From positions 37,839,956-37,903,955 of the forward strand of contig NC_035161.2 in NCBI RefSeq assembly GCF_001659605.2: a stretch of DNA of 64,000 bases, in the 5' to 3' direction. Of the stretch, positions 37,101 through 49,076 are shown piece by piece. The notes under the pieces were generated by a model. That model saw only the letters and a program-made list of their open reading frames with translations, was not told where the DNA came from and searched no databases. Each line of letters begins with the position of its first letter. The stretch's first letter is position 1. The position numbers and the translations under genes were made by a program. Source of the stretch: Manihot esculenta (Eukaryota; Streptophyta; Magnoliopsida; Malpighiales; Euphorbiaceae).

Positions 37101-38076
37101 AAAAGAAAATAAACTAAAAGGCTTACAACTAAAAGGAGCAACGCGGATTGGATTGACCTTGCAAACCCAAGAAGCAGATCCAGTAACTACTTTCACTTCC
37201 ACTTGCCACTTTCCCTCTTAAAAAACAGAAAAGACAGCAAGGAGGAAACAACACCCATGCAGAGTGTATACAGGGGGAGTTAGGGATATCTAACAAGAAA
37301 CAAAGAAAGAGATGGTAATATATATGAAGAGATATTGATTGTTGAGAAGCCAATTCAAGCTAAGTAAAGCAGTTACAAGAGAAAGGACCATACAAAGGTG
37401 AAAATCGAAGTAAAGCTAAACTAGGAACCTAGCACCCTAATCCGAAAAACAGAAAACAAGGAGGACAAGAGGAATTTAGATGAAATAAAGATGAAATTAC
37501 AAAAGAAAGACATTAACCTACAGGGTTGGAGTGAGGCTAATCTAATCAAGATTTAACTGTATTTACACTGTAAATGATACTCTAGGCCTAAACTTTGCTT
37601 GTTGACTAAAATTTATAAGAGGATATTATATGGAGGACTAGAAACCATATATATATATAAAAAAAAAAAAGATTTAGTTTCGAGGCGATAGGACAGCGTA
37701 GTAAGTTCCCATCCAATTGCCAGAGAAGTCATCGAATTCATGATTCACTTTTGCTTCCTAAAGGCGATAGACAGAATAGTAAGTTTCCATCCAATTGCCA
37801 AAGAAGTCGCCCAATTCATGATTCACTTCTGCTTCCTAAATGCATTAGAGTCAGCTCCCATCCATGTCACGTTTCCCAAGCTACAAGTACCTTGCCCATC
37901 TCAACTGCACGTACACTTGACTTGCTTAGAAATATCCATCACTGAAACACTAATCCAGAATGTCTCAATTCCGAGATTATAGACCCACAAAAACCACTCC
38001 ATCACTAATTCCACCACCACCACCACCACCATAACCAAAACCTAGACAAACTTCAGCAGATACACACTACTAACAA
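34188..38076. other. intergenic, no gene firmly recognised
   Basis: 3' UTR of the MARD1-type gene, then sequence with scattered short open frames on both strands. On the minus strand, 36,900-37,070 shows two exon-like pieces with good acceptors that join in one frame. A further short frame ends near 35,570. None matches a family I know. 37,683-37,839 is a tandem repeat and 38,009-38,032 an (ACC)n repeat. A real minus-strand gene here cannot be excluded. Confidence 0.35.
37683..37839 (+). repeat. 79-bp tandem repeat, two copies
   Basis: Two adjacent copies (37,683-37,761 and 37,762-37,839), each starting AGGCGATAG and ending GCTTCCTAA, about 85-90% identical by eye. They lie about 300 bp beyond the stop codon of the minus-strand PNRC-like gene. 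Confidence 0.9.
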
Positions 38077-38137
38077 TTTATTCCCTCTATATACAGTCTT
38101 CCTAAAAATATTTACAGGGGTAGAAGCCCCCTAAATT

Positions 38138-38785
38138 TCAATCATCCGCCAAATCAAGGTTAAGAATGCGACGCAGAGTCTTAGTCGCAGAGTCAATATT
38201 TAGAAACAGGTCTTTTGTAGATGGGCTATGTTCCCTTATGGGGGAAGCGGGGGCAGACTTTGCAATTGGATGCACTTTGATACCAGAATCAGAGACAGGC
38301 AACTCTAGTGACACGGTTCGCTTTGGCCTCATAGAAAACTTGGGAATTGGAAGGGAACTGGGAGGCGGTGAATTTGAGTAAGCAGGTCCAGCCCAGAGCT
38401 CAGAAAATAGTGAATTCTCACTTGAGATACCCAGCTCATCATCAAAAGGTGTATCCCTCGTGGGGATAATTATCGGAATAGGAGAGCTTTTTGGAGCAGT
38501 CTTATTCTCTGTATTGTCAACAGGGTGAGAATTCGAGTGGACCTTAATAGTTGGTGAAGGTGTTTTCTGAGAGGAGAAAGCAGGGGTAGAAAGAGTGCCT
38601 TTGGTCACAGGAGTGGTGCAAGTCTTGAAGGGGGTTGGCAGTATACCTGACCCAGATTGAAAAGTCCGGCAATTGATCTCTCTGAAGTGCGGAGAAGGTA
38701 AAGACCCAAATCGAGCTTGCTTACATGACTTGACTCTGCTGTCATATTGATTCCTGTGCTGGGCCAAAACAACAAGCGTCTCCAT
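38138..38785 (-). CDS. plant protein with a PNRC-like proline-rich motif, function unknown
   Basis: A single-exon coding region of 215 residues, rich in Ser, Pro and Thr and probably largely disordered. Near residue 130 it carries ELWAGPAYSNSPPPSSLPIP, which resembles the proline-rich nuclear receptor coactivator (PNRC) motif. In animals and yeast such motifs bind decapping factors (DCP1/EDC type), so a role in mRNA decay is possible but inferred. The C-terminus SATKTLRRILNLDLADD is a short amphipathic helix-like segment. The N-terminus METLVVLAQHRNQYDSR looks like a proper start. A minus-strand AATAAA is at 38,082-38,077, about 55 bp after the stop, and the 5' leader is interrupted by an intron. 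Confidence 0.75.
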   Translation of the reverse strand: METLVVLAQHRNQYDSRVKSCKQARFGSLPSPHFREINCRTFQSGSGILPTPFKTCTTPVTKGTLSTPAFSSQKTPSPTIKVHSNSHPVDNTENKTAPKSSPIPIIIPTRDTPFDDELGISSENSLFSELWAGPAYSNSPPPSSLPIPKFSMRPKRTVSLELPVSDSGIKVHPIAKSAPASPIREHSPSTKDLFLNIDSATKTLRRILNLDLADD

Positions 38786-39340
38786 AGCACGTTCAGGTTA
38801 GGCAAACCCTCAGGTAAAAATCTCACAGAGCAACTGAAAATACACCTTCAGATTATATTTTGTAGCAAAATCTCACTCTAGCTTCTAGATCTTCTCCATG
38901 ATAAATCCAAATCAAGCATAAACCAGACAATAAAAAACCTATACAGATTCAAAGCCAGTTTATGAAGATTAAACCACAAAAACACTACAAATTCAAAATC
39001 TAACCATGTCTCCTCGTTAGAAGCATAGATCGAAAGCACCTCACCGTTAAACTGAAAAAGCACAAGCACATATCATATCAGAAAATGCACCCAAAAAGAA
39101 AAGAAATTTCCTCAATGATTTCCACTGGAAAATCTGAGTTGCTTACCTTTGAGTTAGACAGTTTGTCAGTGAAGTGGAGGTGCAGATCTGAGTAGAAGAG
39201 ATCTATGGAGTTATCAAGACCTGAGATCTGGGGAAGGAAGGAAGGAAGGAAGGGAGGAGATTGAGGATTTTGTTTGATTAGCTCTTGATATTTTGGTCTG
39301 TGATTTCCCCTTTTTTTGGTTCAAATGGCCATGAAAGTGA
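38786..39340 (-). other. 5' UTR and leader intron of the PNRC-like gene
   Basis: On the minus strand a donor (AACTCAAAG then GTAAGC) lies near 39,146. A matching acceptor (TGTATTTTCAG) ends near 38,840. This gives a leader intron of about 305 bp and a short leader exon before the ATG at 38,785. The first exon contains a (GGAA)n repeat at about 39,231-39,258 read on the plus strand. Confidence 0.55.
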
Positions 39341-40326
39341 TATCTAAGGAAGAGTTAGAGGCTGAATCCACGGATCTGAAATGACTCTCACAGCCACATT
39401 TAAAGGCCGTACAGTTTCTGCGTGCTCCTTATGAGTATGCACGACGACTGCGATTAGATAAGTAGTCATCATTTTTACTGCATTTACGATAATGACATTA
39501 ACGATTACCGTCTTCTTCAACGGATGACGACACAGTTTTTTAATATAATTGACTTGCGTCACTATAAAAAAAAATAATTAAGAACAAAATTAAAATGCAA
39601 TTAAAAATCTCATAAAAAAATGCAATTACAAATCCTATAAAAAATGCAATTAAAAAAATCTTATTAAACCATATAATTATTTAAAAGTATATGGTTTAAA
39701 TTATAAATTTTATTAAATTAATTAAATAGTGATTTGTCTAATTTAAAATATAAAACGATAAGTTTAGCTCTGATATATTTGTTTGTTTTGTTTTATTTTA
39801 TTTAAATAATAATATTTTATTTTTAAATAAAAATAATATGTACATTATATAAAAATTTTCGATTGATTTTATTAAATAAAAAAAGAACTCGATACCAAAT
39901 TGTACATGCAAACCGAATATTGTAAAGAAAATTTGATTCCGATTTCATAATCAACTAAACATGAAAGAAAATTTATTTAAAAAAATGTAAAAGAAAATTC
40001 ATCATTTTGCCCTTTTGTTTTAGTCCAATCAATTTCATCATTTTACTTTTTATTTTAGCCGGATTCTAATTTTAATATTTACTTCGATTTTAATGTGTCG
40101 ATAAAATAATAATAAATAATTTATTTTGTAACATGCAAGCATTTTGTATTAAAAATTCAACGAATCGAATGATAGGAGATACAACTCCCAGTGAACAAAT
40201 TCAATCCAAACCATTTATATTTAACAAAGCAGCCAATCCAACTCATCGTTTAAATTCAGTTCAATCTACAACAGTTTATTCGAAACACGATGCACTGATA
40301 AGCTCCCCTCTATTTTTAATGGCCAT

Positions 40327-40351
<25 letters not shown>
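40327..40351 (+). repeat. 25-nt adenine homopolymer
   Basis: Uninterrupted run of 25 A within an otherwise more complex island. It could be the poly-A tail of an old retroposed sequence, but no parent gene was recognised on its 5' side. Confidence 0.85.
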
Positions 40352-40357
<6 letters not shown>

Positions 40358-42685
40358 GAGATTGACGGGAGAAAAATAAAAAGCATGGCCAAATGCAAAT
40401 CGTACAGTCAGAATTAGCATGCAAACGTTGATCCAGTAAATTGTACAAGGAGAAGCCAAAAGCCAGACAGAAAAACAACAAATTAAATATGCAAAACTAA
40501 AATAAATTCAGAATTAAACTCGACCATCTCCCTATTTTGATGAGTCACTCAAAAACAATAAGGAGATTGAATTTCCAACGAAACCATCACCGCTTAAAAG
40601 AAATAATATGATAAAATTAAAAGAAAATATTAATCGCTAGACATATTAGTGTGGATTGTGATTATCTACCTCAGTTAAAGAAAAAATTCTTTAAGTAATT
40701 ATCGAAAATTTTACATAACATAATTCAATAAACTAAAATCAAAACAAATTCTCAAATAATTAAAACATCAAAACGCAATAATAAAATGTCGAAACATCAA
40801 AAACTATACCAGATATATAAATAAAAAGATCCAAAGATGGAAGTCTTCCCTCTGGCAGCAAAATCACCGCCGCTCTTTCCTTTTCTCACTTTGCTTTCTC
40901 TCCTTGTTTTTTAGGTTTTTTATTCATCTTAGTAAATAAACTTAGATTAATTTTAAAAATAATAGTTAATTATTGAAAAATATATTTATCTTTAAAACTT
41001 TATTTTTATTGTTATTTTTATCTTTTTTATCACTTTTAATTTTTAGTATTTTATTTAAAATATTTAATTATATTTTTTACCTATCACCTGATTAAACAGG
41101 ATAAATTATTTTTTACTTGGACATATTGCACTTTATGCCTTGTTACCTAAGCAGAGTAAGTTATTTTTTACTTGTAATTAATAATTACTTACTTTCAATA
41201 CTTTATAGTTAAATGTCACCTATTCATTACAATTATTGAACTAAACATGTTTTAAGTGTAAAATGTATTAGCAAATATATAAAAACTATTATTTTGAAAA
41301 TTATATAAATTATTATTTAAAAAAGTAAAAATAATTTAGTATCCATCTATCTATAAAAAATAATTTATATTTATTTATTTTTTAAATATCCCATAGATAA
41401 TATTTGATAACTAAACTTACTTTTCATTATTTAGTTGTAATTTAAGAAATAAAATATATTAATAAATTTATATATATAAATGTTAATAAAATTTTAAAAT
41501 ATAGAAAGTGAATAAATTTTAATTTGATTATAAAAATGTTTTCGATTGAATTTTTTTTATTATTTCAAACATTAAAAATTAACATTTTTAAAAAATATTT
41601 TTTTTTATAAATGTGTTTTTAAAAATAAAAAAGTAATTTTATGAAAATAAAAAATTAAATAATAATAATAATATAAAAAAGAGAAGATAGTCTCGGTCTA
41701 TATAATGTAATAAGGACTTTTTTAAAAAAAGCAGTGATTTTATTAAAAGGGCAAGATGTACTGGGCCGTCCAATAATGTTAACGGAATCCGTCAGTGGAC
41801 AGTTGTGGATGAAGTAAAGATGCCATACTTAGGACCCACGTAGTCAGAGTCATGCAAAAGAGTTCGGTCCCTAAGCATCCGGACAAAAAGATAGGGATAA
41901 AGGCGAGTTGGAAGGTAATTGGGTATGGAGCATGCACTTAGAGGTGTCAGTTTTCTGGAATGAAGACACGTCCTCATTTTGTTACCGGTAACCGGTTAAT
42001 ATAAAAAAGTTGGTGAAGACCAAGGGAGTAGTTGGGTTTTATTCGCAAAATATTATCAATTTTTATTTTTATATTATGATGAATATATAAATTATTTATT
42101 TTTATTTTATTTTATTTTCAAACTCTTATTAATTATTTTTTCTTAATGAAATAGTTATTTTTTAATATTAATTAAATAATATATTATAATAATGATTTTT
42201 ATTTTTAATAAAATATAATATTTTTATTTTATATTAAAATTTGAGGTAATTAGAAAGTGGATAGAAAAAATTATTATTTTTTAATATTTATAGAAAAGTA
42301 AGTTGAATGAAAATTATTTGGACATAAAAGTAATTTAATTATTATTTTTAATAGATATTTGAGGAAAAACATCCAAAGTGGGTATGGGTGCTTTGCTTGG
42401 TGGGTTTTAAAAAAGCGAAAAGGGTATAGAGGAAAAAAGGCCACTTAGATTCGACCCCAACACAACAACACTGACGCCGAAAGGGATATTTGCTTTGCCT
42501 TTGCCAAAGCAAACACATCCAACAAATGACAAATACAACGAAAATTTTTATATTTTTATTAAAATAATAAAATTATGAAATTAAAGTTTTATTTTATAAT
42601 GATCACAAACTACTACAATGAGAAAAAAAATATATAAAAAAGAATATAATACATTGTAAAAAAAATTATTACTTTTAAAATTTCC

Positions 42686-43703
42686 ATTAATTGTCATAAT
42701 TGTTCATTTCATTTTGTTTGACATAAAAAAGTTTTTTAAATATTAATTATATATATATTATTATTTGTAGATTTGCTTCCTAACGAAGTCCATTTAAAAG
42801 TATTTAATATATATAACCTATAAATTATGCAAAAACGCAACATACATAAACTTAAAAAATTTTGCTATATATGGATCATAAAGATGTAGTTATGTCCTCG
42901 ACGAACGTTACATAAATAAATTACTTCTTCTTTTATTATCCTAAAACGTATGCTTTCTTTCTGTTTTTTTCCATTACTTTTAAATTTGTAATCGAATCGA
43001 ATCGAATTTTGATAAATTTAGACTCGATTATAAAATAAATTTAAAAATTCAAGTTCGAATTTGAAATCAACTCGAACTTCATTTATAAATTCAAGTTCGA
43101 TTTATAAAATAAATATTAAATTCAAATTCGGTTCAACTTTGATTCGTAATAAATTCGTTTATCACGTTAATGAACCAATTCAAACTCCATTCAAAAAACT
43201 CAAATTTAAACTCATTTAGTCTGAAATTTAAACTCAATTATATTATAAACAAACACAATATAATTTAAATTTATATTATAAATAAATTTAAATTATAAGG
43301 TTATTGAAAGACTTTTAAATTAAATTTTTTTATTTAATTAAAGTCTGTGAAACCCAAAATTAAAAAAAGTCATATTCCTTCATGTCCCTTCAACTTTCGA
43401 CGTAGGACTGATATTGACAAACTCACGAGCTTGTTCGTGAACCTGTTCACGAGTTTAAAAACGAACCAAGCTCGCGAATTTAAACGAGCCGAATACTGCT
43501 AAGTTCGAATTCGCCTCGTTTACTAAACGAGTCTAAAAAGTGAACTCGAACTCTATTTATTTAGAAAACGAGTTTAATCCGATCGAGTTTTTATCGAGTC
43601 GAGTCTCGAATAACTCACGAACAATTTAATTCGTTTATACCACTAATTATCATAATTGTTGTTTTATTTTGTTTGACATAAAAAAGTTTTTAAATATTAA
43701 TTA
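42686..43703. repeat. direct repeat pair flanking a TCGA-rich interspersed repeat
   Basis: 42,686-42,750 and 43,643-43,703 are direct copies of a ~62-bp sequence containing TTTGTTTGACATAAAAAAG, about 90% identical by eye. Between them, 42,990-43,160 and 43,430-43,635 are rich in degenerate TCGA/TTCGAA motifs (ACTCGAA, AACGAG, GTTCACGAG). This composition is unlike the surroundings and typical of a plant interspersed repeat family. The arrangement could be a TE insertion with segmental duplication or two nested insertions. Confidence 0.6.
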
Positions 43704-45334
43704 ATCTTAATTATAATATTATTATAAAAAATATTATTTATATCCATTTATTTAAAATTTTAATATAAATACATAAAATTTTATATGGATATATTATCAT
43801 TTTATTTTATATTATTTTCAAGTTTTTCTCAAAATGTAAAGGAAATATTGAAAAGAGAAAAAAGGGGGCATGTATCGTGTGGAGGATGACACTAGTTTTG
43901 ATTGTAAATCATTGCAGCCTGGGGAGTGGGGACAATTAGCAATTGCCGAAAGAAAGAAAGAAAAAAAAGGAAACTAGCAATTGCAATTTTTGGCGTACAC
44001 ACTGGGGGCCTCCTGCCCTTTTCTCTCTAATTTTGACACTACCAGCTACGTTCCTTTTAGAAACAGTGCTGGACCAGCAATTCTGAAATCTGCTTCTTTT
44101 GGATTTCACCAGCCATCTCTCTTTTTGTATTACATGACACCTCCACATTGTTCCTATGTTTTTTTTTAATTAATCTTCATTAATTTTTTATTCCAGAAAA
44201 TTTTAATAAATTAGGTTTATACTAACGCTAGACCAGTAAGCTTGCCAGTACACAGCAATTTAAAATAACTGCAATTATAGGCTTTATGAACTACTAGTAC
44301 CATCGGGACTGGAGCTTATTCGATAGAAATTAAGTCAAATTAAGTTTTATTTTCGCCTATTTTTTATAGGACTTTTCAATATCAACTTCTCCAACAAGCT
44401 CTCCCGAAAGAAAATAAAAATTTTTAACTGAGTATTCAATAATAAGTAATAAAAACAATAGGCGAGCGATCCGAGTGAATAAAAATAAAAATAAGTCTAC
44501 TTGTCTTTCTTTATATTCTACCATATAATTTGGGTGATAAATCTATTTATTTCAAATATTAAGTATGTCTGCCTACCATATAGTTTCTCTACATGTTGTG
44601 CTAGACAAACTTACTTCTATGGTAAAAAGTTACAATGTAAATTAGAGTTGCCTATCCAAAATACTCAAAATATCATATCAAAAATATATGTTAAATAATT
44701 ATTACATTGAAGGACTCAAATTATGGATATTTATATATAATATTAGTATAAAAATAAGACCTATATATATAATAATAAAAAAAATGATAAAATTTTAAGA
44801 TAAGATTATCTTCCCATTTCAAAAAAAATAAGATTATCTAATTTAATCTATGGATTATAAAGATTACAATCAATAAATTTTATCATAATTTACCATTATA
44901 TTTACATAAAAAATTAATTATATTAAAATATTAAATAATAATAATAATTTATTTTTTTATTTTGAATTAATAATAAACGTAATATGTGAAATTTATATTT
45001 CTTTTAAAAATTAAATTTTAAATAATAAAATTATCAACTACTTAAATAATTAAATTAAATAATATTATAAATAATTTAAAGTTTATACTCGTCTTAATAC
45101 TCCTGACTTATTTTGTAAATAATAAAATTTTATTTTTTATATAACTTATTTTTATATAATTTTATATAAAAAATATAATAAAACTAGAATTAAAGTATAT
45201 GAATAATAGTTTTAAATTTTTTTAATTTTAAATAGTAATTTTATATTAATTTATAATTAAAATTAGTTTTATTGTAAAAATTTTAAATTAACATGAGTAA
45301 ATTTAATAATTTAATTATTTCATTTTTTTAACTT

Positions 45335-45336
<2 letters not shown>

Positions 45337-45399
<63 letters not shown>
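45337..45399 (+). repeat. (AT)n microsatellite
   Basis: About 31 uninterrupted AT units in the A+T-rich desert. Confidence 0.97.
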
Positions 45400-45404
<5 letters not shown>

Positions 45405-48135
45405 ATTAATTTTATTTTAATAGATAAAATAATTTAAATTAATTAGTATTACTCATTAAATTTAGATGGTAAACTTATTTAATTTTAAATTATAAATTAT
45501 AATAGAGTTTTTAGTATAATTAAGATTATTATTAAAATAATTTTAATTTTTTTAATATTAATTGTAAATGTAAAGTTTTGTATAAATTTTCATTATTTAA
45601 TATTATTATTAATAAAATGATTGCTATTAAATTTAAATTTTATTAATGCTAATTTAATATGTATTAATAATAAATTTATTGTTACTAAATTATATCGTTG
45701 AGTGAAGTATGAAATAATTTTTTTTAAATATTTAATAATTTTATTTTTTTATAAATTTTCCAATGTTAAACTTAAATATAAGTAGGACAAAAGTTTAAAT
45801 TTATATAAATTTTAAAATTATATAACTAATTAAAATTAAATTATAAATAAAAATATAATTTGAATTTAAATAAAATTAAATTTTAAATAAATTAAACTTT
45901 TAAAATAATAAAAATTTTATATTATTTCTTAACCAATTAAAATAGAGGATAATAAATAATTATTAAATTTAAATGAACTTAAATAAGAATAATTTAGAAA
46001 TTTTTATTATTTTTATTATTCTCATACATTATTAATTAAAACAATAATATCATTGAAAAATAATTTTAAAAAGAAAATAAATTAATTTACAAGACAAATA
46101 AAATAAAATACATAATATATATTATACATAAAAAATACAGATTATTAAAAATTTAATTTTATAGTTAAATTTTTTTTTATAAATTAATAACTTTTATTTA
46201 TAAACTCTGAGAAAAAAAAAAAAAAACACATATAAATTTTAAGAGTTATCTAATTATAATTTTGGTAATCTATAAATTTTATCATTCCGGAAATAATTGT
46301 GCAACTTCATCTCTTTTGACTTGTGAATTGTCATTTCCATTATTTTCTCTTACCATTAATAACTCCAAGCATATTTTATAATTTTATTTCATAGTATGAT
46401 ATTAAAATTATAATTTTATATATAGAAAATTAATATAAAATTAATTCAAGTAATTTTTAATTTATTATTTATATATAATAAATTAATTTATAATAATAAA
46501 AAATTAGTATTTTTTAACTAATTTATATATCTTATTATTTTTTAACTAATTCTTAAAACTAATTTAATAAAAAAAAATTCCAATCAATATATAGTATGGA
46601 TAAATTATAAAAAATAAAAAATTAGAAATATTTAAGTGAAATAAATTTTAAATTATTAATACTAAAAAATTAGTGATTTTATGTGTTTTTTATTTTATTT
46701 TTTTATTTCATTAATATTTTAAATATTCATTAATTAAATTTAATTTCTTATTTAATTTATACTTTAAAAATAATAATTTATTATTTTAATAATCTTCTTA
46801 ATATTTATCTAATATTTAAACATATTATTTTAATAAATATTTAAATTAATTTAAATTTTTTACTTTAAATTTTCTCAATAAACTCTAAAATTAATTTAAA
46901 ATAATAAAATTATAATCTAATATATATCTTTATTTAAAAAAAATTAATCTTATTATATTTTCATATAGCTTTTATGATTTGCTTAACTAACTAAAATTAA
47001 TTTAAAAATACAATTATAATCTATTTTAAAAATTAAAATTAAAATAATAAAATTATCAACTACTTAAATAATTAAATTAATTAATTTATAAATAATTTAA
47101 ATACTTAAAAATATTATTATTTTCTCTCTTTCCACTTTTATATATAGTATAAATTTTATATGTTTAATATCACATTATTTTTATAATAATAGTGAAAAAT
47201 AAAATAAATTTAATGTTAAATTAAAAACTTTAAATTCATTTTTTAAAAACTAAAAAGAATGGATAATTTTTTTTTAACAGCAGTTGACAAAAATTAAAAT
47301 GAGAAAAAACTGAAAAAAAAGATAAAAGCAGAAAATTTAAGTGTAGAGAACGGCCCGGCCCTGGACGTGATCATGATAATGCATCGCAAGGCCACACTTA
47401 CAAAGAGGACTGCTTGGCTCACAAGCCAGTTCAGCGCTTCAATTGGATCCGCTTGATTTGGTTCAGCCTGGACAAAGGGTTTAACGCAAATGCCCAAGCC
47501 TGAATTTATTCTTTTTTTAAATGTTATAGATAATGTTAAAAAATTCAATAGTTTGTATATTAATAATTCATCGGTATTGATGTATATATATATATATATT
47601 TTTATTTGTATTTTTTTAGGACATTTAAGAAATTAAAAAATTTGTTCTCTTTATTGATCAGATAAGATGAAGGTAATTAATAATAAAAAAATAAAAATTT
47701 AATAAAATAAAAATTTAATAAAATAAAACTATAAAAATATTTTAATCTAATATAAAAAATTCAGGCTTTTTAATTAGATAGATTAATCTTGAGGGTATGA
47801 TAATAATTTGCCCTAACCAATTTTGCTAGATTGTAATTTGCCTTATCACAAAGTCTTTTAACAAAGCCCAGTACGGGAACTGGAAGAGCAAATCTAAGTT
47901 GGGAACAAAATCATAAACAATTACAAATCGGATGCGCTCAGCCTGTTGTTCTTCAGGCTTCTAGGTGCGGACAGATCCGAGGGGTTTGGAATTGGAAACC
48001 CTTGTTTTCTCTGGTTTAGTTTTTAAAACAATCGCAAATCAGAATCGCCGAGTCTGTTTTGTCCTTCAAAATCCAAGACAGATCCGAGGGGTTTCGACTG
48101 TTACTTTCAAAAGCCTTCAATTCTCTCACTAACAG

Positions 48136-49017
48136 GTATCTCTTTCTCGCCTCTCCTCCCATCTACCGATCTTTTTATGCGCTTATATGTGTGGGTAATT
48201 AGCTGATTTGTAATAGTCGGTATCTTTGTTATGGAGGGATTGTTGATGCTTTGTTGTTTTTGGCCGATTTAGTTGTTGATTTGAAATGGTGATTTTGTTT
48301 GGGAATTAGGACGGATCTATTTGCTTGTTATATATATTGGTGTGTTATTATGAGGTCTATGTAAGCTGTTCAGATCTCCAGATCCCATCAATTGATGATA
48401 AAATTAAGCAAAATCAACTTTCAGCTTCAAATATCACTTGTCAACTATTGAAAAATATAACTTAAATGCTCATATATGGATTTTGAATGACTGATCTACA
48501 TACAACACCGGATCAAATAACTGATATAGAAAATTGAAGCCTTGAAAACTTAAAAATTTCTCTTATTACCTTGAATTAGAAAGCAGATCTCTTGCACTTG
48601 GTTATGTAACAGCATTGTTTCAGCTCTTTACTAGGACTGCGTTTTCACTTCTATTGCATTTTCCCCTGCTCATAGTTGCATATCTGTCAATTCACTTGAT
48701 ATTGTATTTGTTTCATATTAAGACTTTTATGGTTTCACTTTAACTGGTGCATGTCGGTCAGTGATTAAAATCTATTTATATGCATTTATGTTATATTTTT
48801 TCACTCGATGATTATTGATATTTGAGGTAAAGAAAATGTTGGGTTTGCTAGACTTTATCATCAATTGATGGGATCTAGAATTTGATACGGAAGCCAGGGT
48901 TCTGTTAAGTGTCATAACACATGATTTTGTGATTTCTGGTAATTGAAAGTGTATGGTAAGAAGAAAATTGGAATTCTGAATTTTTATTTATTTATTTATT
49001 TTGGCGTTCATATACAG
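48136..49017 (+). other. 5' UTR intron of SEC13
   Basis: The leader exon ends CTAACAG at 48,135, followed by the donor GTATCT. The acceptor TATACAG ends at 49,017, leaving about 59 nt of leader before the ATG. The leader exon (about 47,930-48,135) is GC-richer than the upstream desert. The intron holds the fold-back element at 48,380-48,876. Confidence 0.65.
48380..48876. mobile_element. fold-back (long inverted repeat) MITE-like element in the SEC13 leader intron
   Basis: 48,380-48,402 and 48,854-48,876 are perfect 23-bp inverted repeats (starting AGATCCCATCAATTGATG). The symmetry continues inward for a total of about 130 bp per arm at roughly 70-75% identity, with shared blocks such as TCAAATATCA and AAAAATATAAC. 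The arms enclose about 240 bp. It has no coding capacity, and no clear target-site duplication could be defined, so the exact outer edges are uncertain. Confidence 0.65.
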
Positions 49018-49076
49018 GAGAAAGGTACAATCTTAATATAGGAGCTATCTGAAGTGCTGTATAATCAATAGAGAAA

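Larger units (their letters stand above)
39341..47930. other. long A+T-rich gene desert with repeats
   Basis: About 8.6 kb with no coding frame of recognised family. Most is low-complexity A+T. More complex islands are at 39,350-39,545 (probably promoter of the PNRC-like gene), 40,130-40,560, 41,750-42,000, 42,360-42,540, 43,380-43,640, 43,860-44,420 and 47,330-47,520. The last contains an 84-codon minus-strand open frame without family resemblance. Such islands may be old insertions or decayed genes. The stretch before 47,930 leads into the SEC13 promoter. Confidence 0.6.

Noticed and set aside
40133..40417. Plus-strand frame ending in poly-Lys
   Set aside because: It is produced by the 25-A run, with no family resemblance or splice context.
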